Below, one piece after another: positions 35,101-46,994 of a stretch of DNA of 64,000 bases. The notes below the pieces were generated by a model that had not been told where the DNA came from, searched no databases, and worked only from the letters and a program-made list of their open reading frames with translations. The stretch comes from Manduca sexta (lineage: Eukaryota; Arthropoda; Insecta; Lepidoptera; Sphingidae), in NCBI RefSeq assembly GCF_014839805.1, contig NC_051123.1, forward strand, positions 9,220,727 to 9,284,726, read 5' to 3'. The position numbers and the translations under genes were made by a program. Position 1 is the stretch's first letter. Each line of letters starts with the position of its first letter.

Positions 35101-37516
35101 TGGGGCGGCGCACGAAGTGGATGAGGCTTCGGTGTCTATGGTCCTGCACCACGCAGCGCAGGGCCAAGATCACCATGGAGATGGTGTCTGCAATGTTATT
35201 GATTAGGATTTGAGACTGATGATTCAGAGAATCCGGTTGATATAAGTTTTAACTAGCCTTTACGATTTGTGACTGCCACAATGAAAATCAAGCAGATATC
35301 TGGCCAATTTTTGTGCTACAACTTCGACATTACAGTTACATATGAAGGATATTTTCCAATACATTTTAGTAAATGTTAGCATATAAATTATGAAATCTGG
35401 TTTATGTTAGTTAATTATCTACTCTATTAACAAATTAGACGTATCCAACATTGCTATGAACTCACTCCTCACAAAGGCTAAATATCTTACCAGTTGGCAG
35501 TTGGCACTAACTTATGACATGCTGATACTAGCTGGAAAGACTAGCACAATGAAACAGTTTACGAAGAGCTCACCCAAGCTATGGTCAGCAGCGGCATTTG
35601 CAATATCCAGCAGCCGTCGGATGTGACGACGTCGCACGTGGGCCGCGGAGGAGCACGCCGCGAGGGTCGCGTACGCAAACTCCAGGTCATGAGGGGGTTC
35701 CCGATGAAGCAGAGCGGCGACCAGGTCCCGTCCGTGGAACGAGCGAGGGTCCTTGCACAGAGTGCCTAGAGCCAGGGTGTAGGCGGCGAGGCGGCCTAAT
35801 GGAGGGGGAGACTCATGGTGCCTGTAATCAGGAAAGATAATTTGACTCACCAGATATCGTGTAGAGTATCGTGTATCGTGTACATTTCCATTGTCACTTT
35901 GTAGTATATAACAAAAAAGTTTGATATATTCATCTTTATTTAGTAGGCCCACTGTTATAATATCGGTAGCCATCTTTATTTTAATAGTGATTCTCATGTC
36001 CATTTTCAATGAAGGATCTTAAACTTTTTTCAATCTTTCGCAAAAACTGACCAATCAGAGCAAAGTTATATTGACGTGTTCACAAAATATGATTTATTTC
36101 GATTGGTTCATTCGTGGAATCGGATATGAGATTGAGATTGGGAGAGTTTAGTAAAGACCGCCATATGTATCGTTACTAAAATAAAAGTGGCTACCGATAA
36201 CTTATTGTGTTAAGTATTACTAGTCACTACACAGTCAACACTTGTTATATTATTTAATAAAATGTATTATCAAGCACTCACTTGGACATCATGAGCAGTA
36301 TTTCGATCTCCATCTGCTTAGCAGATAATTGCATCTCTAGTCCTTGTTGCTCTATCTCCTTCCCTGTGTTGTTCGCCAACTGAAATGTTGAACTAAATTA
36401 TATTCGCTCTATAAATACTTTATTTGGATTCGCTTATCAGTAAGAATAATATCGAATACATTGTGTGTAAATGCGAATCGATGTGACATTGCAATTTGCT
36501 ATTGGATTTGATAGCCGAGTCGGGGAAAACGATATTCTATTTTCCTGCCTAGGTTTAGCTCGAGATCTGCATTTTGTTCCTGAATCCCGATGTGACGATA
36601 GGTTCAACCTTTATCACATAGGATCTAGTTGGCGAAATCTGGGTTTGATACACCCATACCTACCAGGCTACCATGAAAAGCAAGAAGTTACGATACTTAT
36701 GTTTTTGTAATATATGTCTAAATAAATTATTATCTTGCTAACAACTCATAAAAGGGAAAGACGTGATCATCATCATCATTTCAGCCCGGAATCGTCCCTG
36801 CTGGACATAGGCCTCCCCCATTGAGCGCCACAGGGACCGGTCCTGGACCACCCTCATCCATCAGACTCCGGCGACCCTCACCAGATCGCCGTGATACTAT
36901 GTACGAATTATATGATGATATAAATATACCTGCAGGGTCAACATGACCTGGTGCGTGTCGTTCCCCCAGCCCCAGTCAGGCTGGCGGTGCTGCAGGAGGT
37001 ACTGCAGCGCCTTCTGTATGGCCTGGCCCTCGTTCAGTGTCTCCGCCTCCCAAGCCACGCTCGTTGAAGCCACCGTGGTGGTTGTAGGCGGGGGCTTGGT
37101 GGTCGCAGTTGTTGGTTGTTCGGTTTCTACCAAAAAAACTTAATTGAGTAACCTTTTTAGTGTCAGTTGAAAGGAGCTTTGGTGAAATATTTATTTCAGA
37201 TCTATATTTGGAATACAAATGTTCTCATTCTAAGCAAGAAGAATCTACTTGGCGGTATTTGATTTCAGATTTATTCGCAAAGTAAAGGGTAGAAAATCGA
37301 TTTAAATTGATTGTTATTTGATTGAATAAATTTATGATATCCACATAATAGAGATCTAAACAAATGAATTAACATCTTTTTCATGCAAATATTAGCAAAA
37401 ACAAGCGTCCATTTTAATTAATAATGTTTTAATTAAATAAATGTGCTACCAGTTTGCCCCCAAACAGCTGCGACTAGTAGAAAGGCGCATAGCGATGAAA
37501 AGAAACGGTGGTCCAT
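32132..37516 (-). CDS. Secreted transcobalamin/intrinsic factor-like protein (CG3556 type), complete
   Basis: Nine coding exons join in phase: 37516-37450, 37126-36930, 36379-36282, 35821-35574, 35187-35027, 34665-34449, 34084-33934, 33469-33258 and 32193-32132, giving 470 residues. Residues 1-20 are a signal peptide (ends LLVAAVWG). A Thr/Pro-rich linker at about 24-42 suggests O-glycosylation. Residues of about 50-329 are alpha/alpha-barrel repeats with QPDWGWGNDT, DTISMVILAL, HPDGSFG and NPDGGWGD, the pattern of cobalamin-binding transcobalamin and intrinsic factor. The C-terminal part (about 345-470) resembles the DUF4430 domain and ends LFWYKKL. Several N-glycosylation sequons are visible (NDT, NNT, NVT, NFT, NVS). 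The start is fixed by the signal peptide. A CAG acceptor sits eight bases before the ATG (5' UTR from 37524), so a noncoding first exon lies further right. Cobalamin binding is inferred from the family only. Drosophila CG3556 is the nearest relative I recall. Confidence 0.93.
32575..32895 (+). repeat. Two direct copies of a Helitron/retroelement tail
   Basis: TAAAAGACCCGCTATATA...CTAAAAAGTAGT...TTCTCAAACTAT...CAACAAACA.GGTTACCT occurs twice, about 165 bp apart. A CTTTTGCTCGCGGG end precedes at 32546. In the last intron of the CG3556-like gene. Confidence 0.65.
32912..33238 (+). repeat. tRNA-derived SINE, family A, full-length
   Basis: A box TAGCCTAGTTGG and B box GGTTCAAATCC are both intact. 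The body has CTTTAACGGTGAAGGAAAAC and GCCCAACAGTGGGACAGT, with a TGATATTATTATTA tail. It ends about 20 bp before a CG3556-like exon. Confidence 0.9.
33550..33735. mobile_element. CCAAT-family MITE, copy e
   Basis: ACCAATCAGAATAAAGC and, inverted, TTCATTGGTTTATTACTCC, in an intron of the CG3556-like gene. Confidence 0.65.
34280..34370 (+). repeat. SINE A tail, degenerate
   Basis: GGGCCCGTAACCTCCTAGAA and CTCAACAGTGAGACAAAATA are relics of the family A 3' part. Confidence 0.4.
36004..36163. mobile_element. CCAAT-family MITE, copy f
   Basis: GACCAATCAGAGCAAAG and ATTTCGATTGGTTCATTCG are inverted. It ends TGAGATTGAGATTGGG...CCGCCA. In an intron of the CG3556-like gene. Confidence 0.7.
36500..36705 (+). 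repeat. SINE family B, diverged
   Basis: GATAGCCGAGTCGGGG head, CTGAATCCCGATGTGACGAT, and CTACCAGGCTACCATGAAAA end shared with the 24170 copy. Confidence 0.55.
36770..36895 (-). repeat. Retroelement fragment
   Basis: Contains CTGGACATAGGCCTCCCCCA, a motif common in lepidopteran retroelement relics. A related snippet occurs near 50380. Confidence 0.5.
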
Positions 37517-37524
37517 ATTGAAGG
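37517..37524 (-). promoter_or_regulatory. 5' UTR segment with splice acceptor of the CG3556-like gene
   Basis: A T-rich tract ending GTTACAG precedes eight bases and then the start codon. This implies an untranslated first exon upstream (to the right), and so a promoter further right. Confidence 0.6.
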
Positions 37525-37539
37525 CTGTAACAAAAAAAA

Positions 37540-39660
37540 TACGTTAATGTTTCATACTATAGGAATTGTACAGCTATTCTTATTTTAGTCTTTAGAAGAC
37601 TTGTATTTAGGTACAAAATATGTTTTTAAACTTTGTAATTATTAGAGGTTTTTAACTCAGATGGTTTTATTATTTATTTCCCTTCGAATCTTTGAAATTG
37701 TTTTTGCCACTATAGGGAGAAGAGTTACGAGAGAGATTGAGAGAGAGGTTTTTATAACAACTAGTAGGAAGCTGCTAGCAACGTACATTTTAACTTGAAA
37801 TGATATTCAATCTTCATCTGATGTAGAGTCCGCGGAATATAGTTTACGCATGTTTCAGAAAACGGTCCTTACATTTTACGATGAACCGTACATCTAATGC
37901 TATATCTATGAAAAACAAAATTTATCATAAATTATTTAGATCCGAATCCACAACTGCACGAGGCAATCACTACCTTACGTAGTCTACAAATTGAAACATG
38001 AAAAAAAAAATCTTAAAGCAAAGGAACTAAAATATACATTCATAAGCATTTTGAATATAAATATGCACGCGCAAAATTAGGTTCCCAAGCTCAGAAATAA
38101 CAAAATAAAGGTACATCTCGCGTGATTTTTTCTCAAGGAGGGGTGTGATACTCTTGAATATGTATGAGCAAGGTTGTCGTTTACTTGAAGAAAGTGCTGC
38201 GAGACGTGTTGCTACCCTTCCTCAGTAACATATTAGACCTCAGTTGAGCCTGACATTTATCGCTATAGAGGGCTGTTTGTGGGTGTCCTTTGCTCGTTAT
38301 TGACGCGAATCCTTAAAAATTTACGCATTCTAAATCCTTAGGATAAACTTCTAGATACTTATAAACACTTAATAATTAGTTTGGTGGTCTTATTTTTTAT
38401 TTTTTCGATATACAACTAATTTTCTAGCTCTGAATCTACATTCAATATGTTATATTGTAACAAAGACAATTTATCTGCTTCACGGCGTGCAACGATTCGT
38501 GTTTGATCTGACGCGTGATTGATGAACCTCTTGAGGTGTGTTGCTCCCCTGGTACTCTTATATTATTTAGAATATATTCGTGTTTTGTGTTCATGTGTTT
38601 GTTTGGTTAATTGCTCGAAAGAAAAATAAAATGATGTTAAGTAGTTTAATATTATGCTATTTTACGGAAAATTTAGTACTTAGTAGGAATTTATATGACC
38701 ATCTAAATTCAGTATACGGTAAGACACGATTATACAATTTGTAAGATCAAATATTTGATGGCTACTTAAAGTTTTGATAACTACATTCAAACTTATGTAA
38801 TTTTAGTCAAACTATGTTCCATAAAAATACCAATTTGAGACCAACGAAGACAGAGAGAAACCGAGCGCTGGTAAGTGCGAAATTTCCATAAAATGAGGCG
38901 TCAAAAACATCCTGGCTAAGTGTGTGTAACGAAGTAAAGATGTGTTTTCACGGACGGATGCGCGGTCGCCTCTCTAATTAGCGCAGCAGACGGAAAATTA
39001 GCTCTCGACACCTAAATGCACAGTCGCACACTGCCACTCCCCGCCCATGCCACCATCCTACCCCCGGGACAAATGTTAAAGATTAGCGCACACGTATCGG
39101 CCCGACACCAGCGGTTCAGCCACATTGATTTACTGTCAAAAACTTTTTATAGAAAAGCGGTACAGTAACATGGTTATGAGGCAGTGTATTAATAGGTTTT
39201 GGATGTCATTTTTAGATATATTGCTAATTAAAATCTGTTACTTTTCGGTCATGGTTCGTGAGAGGTCAAAGCGGTTATAGCAATAGGATTCCAGTCAATT
39301 AGTAGAAGACAAATCGTTCGTAATGAATTAATGTGTCAATTATTATGTATTGTTACGTAGCATATTTTAATAATCTATTTTGAAAGAGAATATTTATGCT
39401 AGGTCGATAAGTGTGCGTCAAATTTATGTAGATTTTGTTGTTTGAAAAAAATAAATTGAACGCCTTCAGCCGTCACATGAGCTTGTATAATTGTTGATAG
39501 CACTGATGCATTACCAAAATTAAAATGCTGAGCCTTACCACTGAGCAAGAGTTTAAAGAAAATAAAACGACGTGTAATAAAACATTTTAGACGGTAAGTA
39601 AGTATGTTCTAGAAAATTATTAATAAATGATATAAACAAACAAATGTCGTTGAAGTGAAA
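37540..39660. other. Upstream region of the CG3556-like gene
   Basis: Should contain its noncoding first exon and promoter; neither could be placed. A GC-richer, non-repetitive block lies at about 38930-39130. Confidence 0.4.
38930..39130. promoter_or_regulatory. Possible regulatory or promoter block
   Basis: Unlike its AT-rich surroundings this block is balanced in base composition, not repeated elsewhere in the window and not open in any frame. It lies upstream of the CG3556-like gene. Function inferred from position only. Confidence 0.2.
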
Positions 39661-39903
39661 ACAAAATTTTATTATTTTTAATATTATATCCAGTCCCGCT
39701 ATTACATTTGATTATAATAATATTCCAATTTTAAGTGTTTTTCTGCCTATGATCTGCATGTTTACATTGTCATGTCATTAAAGAACTTTATGTAATTAGA
39801 CCGTTAGTATACTAAATAAATAAAACATAAAATAAAGCAGACCACAAACAAAACCTAGTTTTATAACAATACAAATGTTGATCTAACAGAATTACAAGGC
39901 CCA

Positions 39904-39934
39904 TCAATCAAGCACCGGCGGCGGGGCCCACTCG
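39904..39934 (-). CDS. Possible terminal coding exon of a gene lying to the right
   Basis: A good acceptor (TTATCTTTTGTACAG) is followed on the minus strand by a short GC-rich stretch encoding EWAPPPVLD and a stop, in strong contrast to the AT-rich surroundings. An AATAAA (minus) lies about 230 nt downstream at 39673-39668. This looks like a last exon with a 3' UTR, belonging to a gene whose other exons are beyond the recognisable part of the window. The family is not recognised and chance is possible. Confidence 0.25.
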
Positions 39935-40064
39935 CTGTACAAAAGATAAATTACATCCTTACTGTACATGACTATCAGATAAATAATGATACGACACACA
40001 TTCTAAATAGTGTTTATAATAAATTACTCTGGTTTAATGTGTATTAGTAACTACTACGTCAAGT

Positions 40065-40205
40065 TCACATTCATGCCTTACCACGGGTAGGCAGAGACGG
40101 AAATAATGCCTCTCCTTTTTTATGGACGAAACTAGTTCCTTTACTTTATGGGTTTTTCGTCCCATCATGTGATATGAGGCGAGCTTATTACCATGTTGTG
40201 TATAC
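40065..40205 (-). repeat. SINE family B, reverse fragment
   Basis: TTTTTCGTCCCATCATGTGA and GAGGCGAGC are the reverse complement of the family B body. Confidence 0.6.
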
Positions 40206-40234
40206 ATGGAAATATCTCAATATACTGTTAATAG

Positions 40235-40345
40235 TTGTGAAGGAAGACATCGTTCGGAAACTATACTAGAAAATTCTTCGTAGGAATTTCGGAGGTATGG
40301 GAAATCTGCAACACGCACTAGTCCTGTGTGGTAGACTAAGGTCTA
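40235..40345 (+). repeat. SINE A fragment
   Basis: GTGAAGGAAGACATCGTTCG, then AATTTCGGAGGTATGGGAAA, CTGTGTGGTAGACTAAGG: diverged family A middle and 3' part. Confidence 0.55.
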
Positions 40346-40349
40346 ATTA

Positions 40350-40545
40350 GAATGGGCCCTCTGAAATCTCAGGTTCGAAGGTCCAAATCAGTTTTCCAAG
40401 TGTTTCTGTAACAGCTTGAAGTCTGGAAATTGTACCCGTTATGGTAATAGGCTTGGCCCTAGGGTACCATGAGCGAACACATATGGCGAAAAGTGGGTGC
40501 CTTAGTAGTACAACTGCCCTTCAAGGAAGCGTGATGTGTGTTTTT
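40350..40545 (+). repeat. SINE family B
   Basis: Diverged B box CAGGTTCGAAGGTCC, then GGCGAAAAGTGGGTGCCTTA and GCGTGATGTGTG. Directly follows a SINE A fragment. Confidence 0.7.
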
Positions 40546-41497
40546 TTATTTGTATTATAAATGCTAGGACTTTGGCTGTTTTCTTATACTTATCGTAGAT
40601 ATTATTGTGTGCTTTTCATGAATACCATTTGAAGGTTATCTGGTCCATCACGTTTCAGTAATGTTTAATCGTAACCGTTTAGTAAAAGGTAATATTTTAG
40701 TGTAGAATCGAGAACACTTTTCATTTTAACTGCTGCCCAGAGGGCGATTGCTGTTAGTAATCGCTGTCGTTAGGACTGACAAAACGGTGCAAAACTGCTC
40801 CCGAAATATATTTTAAAAATTGTTTCCTAAAGGTTTTGATAATAACCTTTTAGGGATGTGTTATGATGGATTCATATATCGAATTAGGTGTGTAGATTGC
40901 AATGTTTTCCTTTAGCGTTACATTATATGGATGTAGGACATGATATGCTTTGAAAAGATTTACATTATGTATAAGAAAGTAAATAGGAATGTTTCTATCC
41001 AAAAGGCAGAAAATTAAAGAAAATATGCATGGAATACATGAGGGAGAATATTTTTTTAAACTGGAAGACGATACGAATAACCCGCTTTATTGAAGGTAAA
41101 TCCATGACCATCCAAACTTCGGGGTTGATAGAATAAGAACATAGGAGGGGCCTATGTTCAGCCTTTAAAAGTCTGAACATGCTGATGCTAAAATTGTACA
41201 ATGCAAATTCTAGTCGAGTTCTTTGAATAATCCATAGTCGTACTGATACAAATCTGTCTATCGAAGTATGATATGTAAAATATGCATTAGAGGATTCCAA
41301 CCGAGCCGCGACGTGAGCGTCGTTTTATTTTACGTTCGTACTAATGTGAGTAATGTCGCTGCGTACTCGAAGTTATTACTGTTTAATGACTAAGCGAATT
41401 TAAAGAAGATTCATTAGAATAAATTACTGAAGCTTTTTGCTATGCAAAGAAGAATTTGTTTGTGATCAGTGTGATCTTCAAAATTCATAATTTAAAC

Positions 41498-41730
41498 CAG
41501 AGGTTCACTAATGTTTTTTTTGCTCATATACCCCTTCCTTGATTTAGCTGCTTCCGATGGACCTTTTTTTGGGGTCTCCGTGCCACTTACATCTATCAAT
41601 ATTATCTGCCCACACTAATAGGTGAAGACAAGTCAACATTTTAGCACTTGACTATCAAATCAGATACATTTTTCGTGGACTCCTTACGAATTATTGGTCT
41701 CCTTTTTTTGGTCCGGTCCGGTTTACATCG
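41498..41730. mobile_element. hAT MITE, inverted partial copy of the 20910 element
   Basis: CAGAGGTTCACTAATG end. The body AATATTATCTGCC...AATAGGTGAAG...AACATTTTAG matches the reverse complement of the 20910-21283 interior. Confidence 0.75.
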
Positions 41731-42984
41731 GCAGGCAGGAATTGGGTTAAACAGACCATTCGCCACTGTGAGATATACCTATATATTAGAGCTTCTATCA
41801 CATCTCATATGTACCCAATATCAAGTTAATGACAACACACTAAATAATTGCGGATAGAGCACATAAAAATGTTCAATCTAACAGAAACAAATCAATACGC
41901 CCGTTCCAATTCCAACTAAAACTAAAACCTCGGGTTTTCCTCATTTCCAACTTCGTATCAATGCCACTGGCATTCTCATCTGTCAAACATCTATGAGTAA
42001 AAAGTAAAGTTTCCCAGTTTCGAGCAGAAACAATAGTGGTTGATATTTTATGTAGGTAATGTGTCTGCGGACACCCAGGGGATGTAGTGCATCGGAATAT
42101 GTTCGAACGTTGACCTTTCCATGGCTATTATGCGAGGGTTGTATTAAATGTTTGAAATGCAGTTTTGACGTTGAGTTGTTTGAAATTAGTTTGAATATTT
42201 TGTTTGTACTTATTGAATTTTTCGAGGATGGTTAGGACTTCGGCATTTTGATTTTTAAATTCTATGTCTATTGAAAGGTGAAATATCGTCGGGACTAGTG
42301 CAACACCAAGTAAGTGACAAAGAATGTTTTGTATTATGAATCCTAAGTTTGGTATAGTAAGTCTTAATCTATATTGGATATTTTGCGTTACTTACGGTCT
42401 TAATTTGAATTTTGGTTTGATTTTGAATTTGAATTTACACTATCTTCAGCAACATTTAATAAGCGAGATAGTCATCGATTTTTGATAATGCCATAGAATT
42501 AGCAAACTACTTGGAAATAGTTTTAACCGATTAAAAACAATATTACGACTTGCCACACAACACTCATTACTTATGGGTCTCAAAAAAATAATTTCTGTAC
42601 TTCATCGCCACAACTAACCAAAAAGATTACCAAAAATATTCTCTCCAATACTTTGAAAATTTAACTCGAAAAACTGCAACAAAAATAATGTGAAACTAGA
42701 ATCTATGGTACCCGCCTCAGGCGCGCAGGTGAGCGCTCCACGCTGCAGATTTAAAAATGCCATTAGTACAGCTTTATGGAAACTTCTAACATAATTATGG
42801 TTCTCGGATAGTATCGATTCGTTTTTATAGCGACTGATGTAAAGTGCAGTATAATCGTATTATGTTACAGACGGGGTTTGCTTGTGATTCCATCTGGGAA
42901 ATACATTTTATAGAATGGAAACCTCACTGTATTATGATTTCTTTGTATACGCGAATGTTAGACATTTAAATTAAACTATTTTAC

Positions 42985-43075
42985 GGATTTTATCGCGGTT
43001 TTAATTTTTTACTTTTCTCCCGAAGTTTCGTAGACTTTGCAGCCTTCATGGTCATTGGTCACGGGGGGGGGGACT
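42985..43075 (+). repeat. Interspersed repeat with CTTTGCAGCCTTCATGG core, copy 2
   Basis: TTTTCTCCCGAAGTTTCGTA...CTTTGCAGCCTTCATGGTC followed by a G run. See the inverted copy at 53195. Confidence 0.75.
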
Positions 43076-43732
43076 GTATTGTTTAGAATAATAAGGAGCT
43101 TGTATGGCCAGAATATGGTCTATCTCTTTTATATGTGTGTGTTATATTCAGTTAGTCTATCATCTTCAGTCATTAAACCAGTGACGAAGCGTCCATACAG
43201 ACCGATTCCTACCGTCTTTCCTTTTAGGTTTATTTACGTTTGTCTTAGTTTTTGTTTTCTGTTAAATTGGTTTGTTATGTTAACTACAGCATTTTTATTG
43301 CCTCGAGTTACCTAATAAATTTCACCCTTCGCGTCTACTACCCACTGCTGAATATACAGGTGTTCCTCAAAGATTTCCAGACCTTGCAATACTTGCAAGA
43401 AGAGGATCCAACGGCTTCCAGCTTTGTCATGTCTGTTCACCTTTTCTGTTTTATGTATTTACTTCTAAAAAAGTGTCTTCAGCAAGTAATGAATTTATTA
43501 TTAGTTACAGACCAAGTGTTAGGCTGTGTAAGTTTAGCTCGTGCATGATATTTATTCATACGTGCGAACATACCGTAAACTATCTAAATTCAGTTATGTC
43601 CTATGTCTAATTTTCTCAGCTATGCTAGTGAACTCAGACGGTCTTCGTCTGCTACAGTCAGTGACATAACTACATCATAAAGGTCTGTGGTAATTTAATC
43701 GAATGGGTCCTTCCTTAAAAAATTGAAGTTAA

Positions 43733-44055
43733 ATAGATTTACGGCGATTTTAAGTCACAACACAAAAGTACTTAGTAAATTTTACATTTTGAGGCCCATG
43801 CAGTCGGGACCCGTGCCGTTTTGGTCATGTCACGAACTTATATAGATTTTTACGACGTTTTTTAGGTCACAACACAAAAGTACTTGGTTAATTTTACATT
43901 TTGAAGCCTACGCAGTCGGGACCTGTACCGTTTTGCATGTCATGTCATATTGTTACGCTACTAGCGTGATCACAATGTTCAGTCGGGACTGCCGTTTTGG
44001 TTTGTCACATTGTTACGCTAGTAGCTTCGTCACAATGTTAGTAAGATATAACTCC
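43733..44055 (+). repeat. Compound tandem repeat
   Basis: Two copies of an about 114-bp unit (GGTCACAACACAAAAGTACT, TTTTACATTTTGA, CAGTCGGGACC, CCGTTTTG) are followed by two copies of an about 58-bp unit (CATTGTTACGCTA, GTCACAATGTT). Confidence 0.8.
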
Positions 44056-44391
44056 ATTGGTAGTGGACATGTCGGGATAAACCTGTATGAATAGATCTCG
44101 TCCGCCGGCGGGCACAATTCTCGCATTACTCATTCCGGCAATGAGGCAATTTCGTGCCGACATTCAGCGGACTTTTTATCCGTACTCGGTACGGTAGATT
44201 TGATTAAATCTTTGTATTAACAGTGAACGTTGCTATGTCAAAAACATGACTTCATTTGTTTCGAAGGGTGATAGTCGAGAGTGTGTTTTAATGATATCAT
44301 AATGAAGATATAAAAATTAATGGAGCGCGGTCAAAATTTGTTTTTTTACGCTTATATTATTGTTATGTTTATGGAATAGTTCCCATTTTAT

Positions 44392-44617
44392 AAGAAAGCG
44401 ATGGCTTGGGTGTGGCATGGATTGCCGAGACGAATGTCCGCAGGTTCAAATCCCAAGGGTACACACCTCTGACTTTTCTAAAATTATGTTTGTATTCTTT
44501 GTTAATGCTTGCTTTAACGGTGAAGGAAAACATCGTGAGGAGACCTGCATACCTGCGAAGTTCTCTATAAGAATTTTGAGGGTGTGTGAAGTCTACCAAT
44601 CCGCACTAGGCCAGCAG
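44392..44617 (+). repeat. SINE family A, 3'-truncated
   Basis: GTCCGCAGGTTCAAATCCCA and CTTTAACGGTGAAGGAAAAC; it stops at CGCACTAGGCCAG. Confidence 0.8.
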
Positions 44618-44944
44618 AACTGATAGGAGAGGAGATGAACAAACCATAATGCGGGTGCTACTAACTTTTGTAGGGTTTATCATCAAGCGAGCAACTATCT
44701 TGTTTCCTAAATCAGTTGTATAAATAAATTCTGTTTAAAATAAAAAGACAAACCTGCAGTGACTCTATTTAATAACAGCAGAAAACCCAATTTCCTCTAC
44801 ATTACCATATTATTGAATTTCCAACCGCATAAAAACAATATCGTAGGTGCATATTTCAACGCGGCAATAAATGATTTTTTGACTTAAAAACTACCACCGC
44901 ATGTATAATATTGGGTGTTATTTTTACGCATCACTTAAAAAGTT

Positions 44945-45125
44945 TAATTTACCCTACTTAAAATTGGCATAATGTATAATTGCCATAAAAAAAGAAAAAA
45001 TATATGTTTTTTAAATATAGAACACAAACATAGTAATTTTACCCCCTTGAAATTGGCATAATGTACAATTGCCATAAAAGAAAGAAAAAACTTTTTTTTA
45101 AATATAGAGCACAAACATAGTACGG
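44945..45125 (+). repeat. Two-copy tandem repeat of about 90 bp
   Basis: AAATTGGCATAATGTA.AATT...GAAAAAA...AAATATAGA.CACAAACATA occurs twice back to back. Confidence 0.85.
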
Positions 45126-45489
45126 ATTACGAAGTTTGAAAATAGAACTGAAATACATGGCTGGTTAAAAAAAAATACATAAGTACGATACTGATTGAAG
45201 TGCATTCAACATCGACGAGACGACACAATCTCTCAGTCGCCATAATTACGCTAATTGCGTCTTTACGCTTTTAAGGACAATATTGTAGGGGATATGCGAG
45301 CCGGTAAAACCTCCACAGCTGTAGACATATTCTGTAGACTCAATACAATAAACCCCATGAGAGGTAAGGTGTAGGATAAGTACTTTTTATAAGTGTAAAA
45401 ACAGCCGTATCGTAATACAATTTGAGGCGTGAGTGGAAGTTTTATGTTGGTTTTATCGGAATTATGGTTTAAAACTTCGACCCTTGCGA

Positions 45490-45660
45490 GCCAGATATAT
45501 TACACACATTTACACCTTTGTACTCGAAGGAGTAGGTAGAGGTACAACTGGTACATCACTTTCTGCCATATGTTTACTGTCCCATAATGTGACAAGGGGC
45601 AAGTTAATCGCCAAATCGAGCAGAAATTCCAGACTCCGGGTTGATATTGACTAAAAAAAA
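45490..45660 (-). repeat. SINE family B, reverse copy
   Basis: TTTACTGTCCCATAATGTGA and ATTCCAGACTCCGGGTTG are the reverse complement of the family B body. Confidence 0.6.
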
Positions 45661-46086
45661 ACCTATATCGTTGCACCGTATTACAACTACCTACGACACA
45701 AAGCCAATCAAAGTTATAAACTTCGATAGACAGTGTCGATACATAATTTATTTTTTCTATACTCAATATGTCTTACGAAAAATTACAAGAAAACATCAAC
45801 AACTATAAAGAAAGTCACAAAAAAAAACTAATTTACGCAAATCTTCCGCGCCCCGCACAAGACCCAAAAGTGGCGGTTTACAAAATTTTTATCTCCACCG
45901 AGGGTAGACGTAGAGCGGGAAAATTAAGATAAGCCCGCCGTTCTAGCGAAGACCTTTCTCTAAGAATATTGTGTTTTATCCCCCTCATTGCGATCGCAAG
46001 ACATTGTCTAGGGAGCTTAAGATAGTGGTCAATTTTATTTCTAATAAAAGTTTGGGTACATCACGCATTAGACTATGCTTGTACGT

Positions 46087-46386
46087 AGGTTTGACTGACG
46101 AGACGAGCTTGCCATTCGCCTGGTGGTAAGCGATACGACCGCCTGTAAGCAGAAGAAACACCATCCAACACCTTGAATTTCAAAGTATTGTTTGGTATTC
46201 CACTACACTCGTCATCCTGAGATATAAAATGTTAAGTCTTATTATGTCCAGTAGTTACACTAGCTATAAAGTCCTTCAAACCTGAACGCAACAGTGATTA
46301 TACATTGCTTGTCGGCAGAAGTTGGCATTGCAGTGGTACCTACCCAAGCGGACTCTCACATATCAGAGACCTACGACCAGTAAACA
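46087..46386 (-). mobile_element. CR1-like retroelement tail, copy 2
   Basis: GACGAGCTTGCCATTCGCCT...CGGACTCTCACATATCAG, the reverse complement of 22362-22668. Confidence 0.6.
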
Positions 46387-46639
46387 ATATACTTTATAGT
46401 CATGATTAAATTTTTAATCCATTTTCCAGTACAACGCGATCTATTCGTATACTACTAATTAGTTTAAATGCCTGTAAAACAAAACGTTCTATCAATTTTT
46501 ATTTGTGTTGACAATAATCAAAGATACTATGCATCTCTGTAACACATATTGTTTTGTCAATTCTTATTTGTGTTGAGAATAATAATTAATGAAAGATACA
46601 ATGCATCTGTTTCCTTAATTTCTTAGATACAGCTATTAA

Positions 46640-46994
46640 GGTGGTAGCTCAAGGTCCATTTTCATACATTTTGTTTCGGCTTTAATCTGGGTAACTAAAC
46701 AAGTATTGGCAAGTAAAGAATTTAAATTCACGTCTAGTTAGTGATTAGTTCTCGCAGTTGAAGAAAATTGTAAAAATAATTAATAATCATGGATATTTCT
46801 GCCTTTAAAATTTCGTCATATTAAATTTTAAAGGCCGAAATATCCATGATTATTAATTATTTTTACGTTTTTTCAACTGCGAGAACTAATCACTAACTAG
46901 ACGTGAATTTAAATTCTTTACTTGCCAATACTTGTTTAGTTACCCAGATTAAAGCCGAAACAAAATGTATGAAAATGGACCTTGAGCTACCACC
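46640..46994. mobile_element. Foldback element, about 170-bp arms
   Basis: Outer ends GGTGGTAGCTCAAGGTCC and its exact complement are flanked by TTAA on both sides (46636-46639, 46995-46998). The arms are nearly identical, differing at only a few bases near the middle, and are separated by a loop of about 10 nt. TTAA target sites suggest a piggyBac-type origin, not proven. Confidence 0.88.

Noticed and set aside
35512..36009. 165-codon minus-strand frame taken as a single exon
   Set aside because: Only 35821-35574 is coding in the CG3556-like gene; the extensions run through the splice sites into introns.
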